DNA from: JAJPKK01 sp963807015
GTDB taxonomy: Bacteria > Pseudomonadota > Alphaproteobacteria > Rhizobiales > Xanthobacteraceae
Length of the DNA: 64,000 bases
Direction: 5' to 3'
NCBI GenBank assembly: GCA_963807015.1
Contig: CAWEAS010000012.1
Coordinates: 62,001-126,000 of the forward strand
Positions 62,229-64,000 of the stretch are shown here, piece after piece. Below the pieces are notes generated by a model that saw only the letters and a list, made by a program, of their open reading frames with translations, was not told where the DNA came from and did not search any database. Made by a program: the position numbers and the translations under genes. Numbering within the stretch: position 1 is the stretch's first letter; each line of letters starts with the position of its first letter.

Positions 62229-63923
62229 TTAATTTCGCAGGACGAAGCAGCTTCCGCCGGCCGATTTGAGACTTTCACACAATTGAGTGGCCTCGTCCCT
62301 GGAACCGAACGGGCCGACCTGAGCGGCATAGAAGACGCCCCGCTCGCCCTGATCCTTACGCCGAATCAGCGCCTGTTGCCCGTTCAACGCCGAGTACTTG
62401 CTTTGCATCGCACGGAAACTCGCCTGGGCTTCCAATTCAGTTTTCTGCGCTGAAAGCTGGACAACGTAACCACCGCCCCCGCCCTCGCTGGAACGCGTTT
62501 GCGGCGGCGCTGCGGTGGCGACCCGCGTCGGCGCCTCTTCGGCGCCACCAGGCATGATGCTCATCGGCGCACCGCCGGCCGATCCCGTGGCGGTCTGTGT
62601 CGTATCGCGCGGCGACGGGGCCTCGCGAGATGCCGCGGATTGACGCGGCGGTGGCGGCGCTGCGCGGGTTTGCGGCGGAGGTGGCGCCGCCGCGCGTTCC
62701 GGAGCAGGCGCCGTTCCCTGATCCGCACGAATGGTCACGGTCCGAACGCGACGCGGCTCCGTCGAGCCGGATGCGCCGCCAGCCGGGGACGACGCCGGAT
62801 AACTACCTACCGTCGGCATCGACCCGCTGGCGCCCGGCACCACTGCGTTGCTGCCGCGCGAAGCCTCACGCACCTCCACGGGTTCTTCATAGCGCTGCAT
62901 CGTGCGCTCTGAACCCTCGCTCAGCCTCTCGTTGATGGGCTTACCCGATCCATCGCCGCTCGGCGTTACCCGGGTCGGTGACGTATCTGCCCTGATCAAC
63001 GGCACCGGACCGCTGACGCCGCCTTTGAACACGGTGCGATATCCGAATGCGGCAGCGCTGCCAAACACCGCGAGTCCCAGAACCGCAATCGCGATCTTCG
63101 TGGTGTTTCGCCGCTTGGCCGCAGCCGCGCCGTCGTCGCTGTCAGTGTGCTCGGCGTATTCGTATCCGTCTTCATAAGCTCCGGACTCGCCATACTGGCC
63201 GTCATATGCTGCAGGCGCCTGCCCCGGAACCGTCGCGTAGGCCTCGTCATGCGGATGGGTTTCTACGTGCCCATCCTCGGCATACTCGTGCTCCGCGTAC
63301 CCTTGCTCGGCAGACGCCTGATCGGAGTATGGCTGATCGGAGTATGGCTGATCGGAGTAAACCTGATTGGAATAAGGCTGATCGGAATTCGCCTGATCAG
63401 GATTGGCCTGATCCGCATAGTCGTCGTGGTGCCAATCGTTAGCGTCACGCTGATGAACGTCTTCGCCCTGCCGGTAGTCGTCGCGGTGCGTGTAGGCTGA
63501 CGGCTCGTTCGTAGCTGCGTGATCCGTGTCGGCATAATCCTGACGAAGCGGAAAGCGCGGCGGCTCGCGACGGCCATAGTCATCACGGACCGGTTCATAA
63601 CGATCTTGAGCTGGCGAAAAATCCCGGGTCGACGGCCGCACTGGCGGAGCGCGGTCGTCCGGCCGGTCCTGGAGTTCGTACTGCTGCGAGGGATATTTCG
63701 GTTGATGCTGTTCCCGAGGCGCACCGCGCGGCGGTACCGGTGCAAACGGATCGTTCTGTCCGATCAGCCGGGCGAGCTCCATCAAGGGGTCGGACGACCC
63801 ACCGCGGCGACCCGTCGCAGGCTGTTCGTACCCGCGCGCATCCTCTTCCTCATGATCGCGCGAATTATTCTCGCGCGGAGGAAAGAAGGGGCGTTGGGGT
63901 CGTGGGAATGTGCCGCTCGACAT
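62229..63923 (-). CDS. SPOR-domain protein with long disordered N-terminus
   Basis: 564 residues: a very long charged, Asp/Gln/Tyr-rich cytoplasmic region, one membrane helix (about 278-298; TTKIAIAVLGLAVFGSA), a Pro/Ala-rich periplasmic linker and a C-terminal SPOR domain (about 485-564; GGYVVQLSAQKTELEAQASF, ending GGSCFVLRN). SPOR domains bind denuded peptidoglycan at the division septum. Contains the YSDQP repeats around 63323-63420. Leads the nagZ-scpA-scpB run. Confidence 0.9.
   Translation of the reverse strand: MSSGTFPRPQRPFFPPRENNSRDHEEEDARGYEQPATGRRGGSSDPLMELARLIGQNDPFAPVPPRGAPREQHQPKYPSQQYELQDRPDDRAPPVRPSTRDFSPAQDRYEPVRDDYGRREPPRFPLRQDYADTDHAATNEPSAYTHRDDYRQGEDVHQRDANDWHHDDYADQANPDQANSDQPYSNQVYSDQPYSDQPYSDQASAEQGYAEHEYAEDGHVETHPHDEAYATVPGQAPAAYDGQYGESGAYEDGYEYAEHTDSDDGAAAAKRRNTTKIAIAVLGLAVFGSAAAFGYRTVFKGGVSGPVPLIRADTSPTRVTPSGDGSGKPINERLSEGSERTMQRYEEPVEVREASRGSNAVVPGASGSMPTVGSYPASSPAGGASGSTEPRRVRTVTIRADQGTAPAPERAAAPPPPQTRAAPPPPRQSAASREAPSPRDTTQTATGSAGGAPMSIMPGGAEEAPTRVATAAPPQTRSSEGGGGGYVVQLSAQKTELEAQASFRAMQSKYSALNGQQALIRRKDQGERGVFYAAQVGPFGSRDEATQLCESLKSAGGSCFVLRN
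63323..63420 (-). repeat. 15-bp coding tandem repeat (YSDQP-type)
   Basis: Successive 15-base units, two of them identical (CTGATCGGAGTATGG) and the others slightly diverged, encode five-residue steps such as PYSDQ, VYSDQ and ANSDQ. A variable-number repeat in the disordered part of the SPOR protein. Confidence 0.85.
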
Positions 63924-64000
63924 TCTACTATCGCAACCTCATCGGGCGACGCCATTAGGCGGCGCTTGGGCCGTCCCGTCAATCGCGTAATTGGTCGCGA

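Overview
The window reads as the chromosome of a GC-rich alphaproteobacterium of the order Hyphomicrobiales (Rhizobiales), probably near Bradyrhizobium or the Xanthobacteraceae. The evidence is the order nagZ-scpA-scpB-tatA-tatB-tatC-serS-surE-pcm, the yajC-secD-secF block followed by NDUFAF3-like and NDUFAF6-like genes, a hopanoid (HpnN-type) RND exporter, orphan tripartite-tricarboxylate binding proteins, EcfG-type promoters and short intergenic palindromes. No species can be named from sequence alone.

Layout. 0-5.1 kb: a molybdenum hydroxylase large subunit diverging from hpnN. 5.1-14.3 kb: a stress-signalling block. Two small genes and a 2114-residue soluble hybrid histidine kinase carrying an array of HAMP repeats are driven divergently from a 467-bp region with two perfect GGAAC-N16-CGTT promoters; an REC-PAS-HWE kinase-REC protein follows. 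14.35-16.98 kb: a 2.6-kb island in tRNA-Gln(CTG), bounded by a 50-bp direct repeat of the tRNA 3' end. It carries a trypsin-like protease, the last 38 codons of a tyrosine integrase and an antitoxin/Fic pair. 17.4-20.5 kb: secreted NHL protein, ModA-like binding protein and two small membrane-associated proteins.

20.5-28.3 kb: a minus-strand run soxW-X-Y-Z-A-B-cofE-nitroreductase-cofD-cofC. It joins thiosulfate oxidation to coenzyme F420 assembly through start/stop overlaps and is interrupted by palindromic repeats. 28.4-34.4 kb: acyl-CoA dehydrogenase, NDP-forming acyl-CoA synthetase and class III CoA-transferase, with a divergent solute-binding protein; this looks like a carboxylic-acid catabolic unit. 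34.5-44.5 kb: methyltransferase, RluC-type pseudouridine synthase, a frameshifted rarA, HtrA protease, a pair of unknown secreted proteins, GST, a second ModA-like protein and a DUF1127 micro-protein.

44.5-64 kb: a conserved housekeeping block: trmFO with an odd kinase/AMP-binding-C fusion, the complex I assembly-factor homologues beside secF-secD-yajC, a DUF815 ATPase, an NlpD/DipM-like LysM protein lacking metal ligands, pcm, surE, serS, the Tat translocase, ScpAB, NagZ and a SPOR-domain protein. The Tat genes are functionally relevant here because SoxB and SoxY carry twin-arginine-like signals.

The most unusual items are the HAMP-array kinase under a predicted EcfG promoter, the sox/F420 gene fusion with a split FbiB, and the kinase fused to two adenylation-enzyme C-terminal subdomains.
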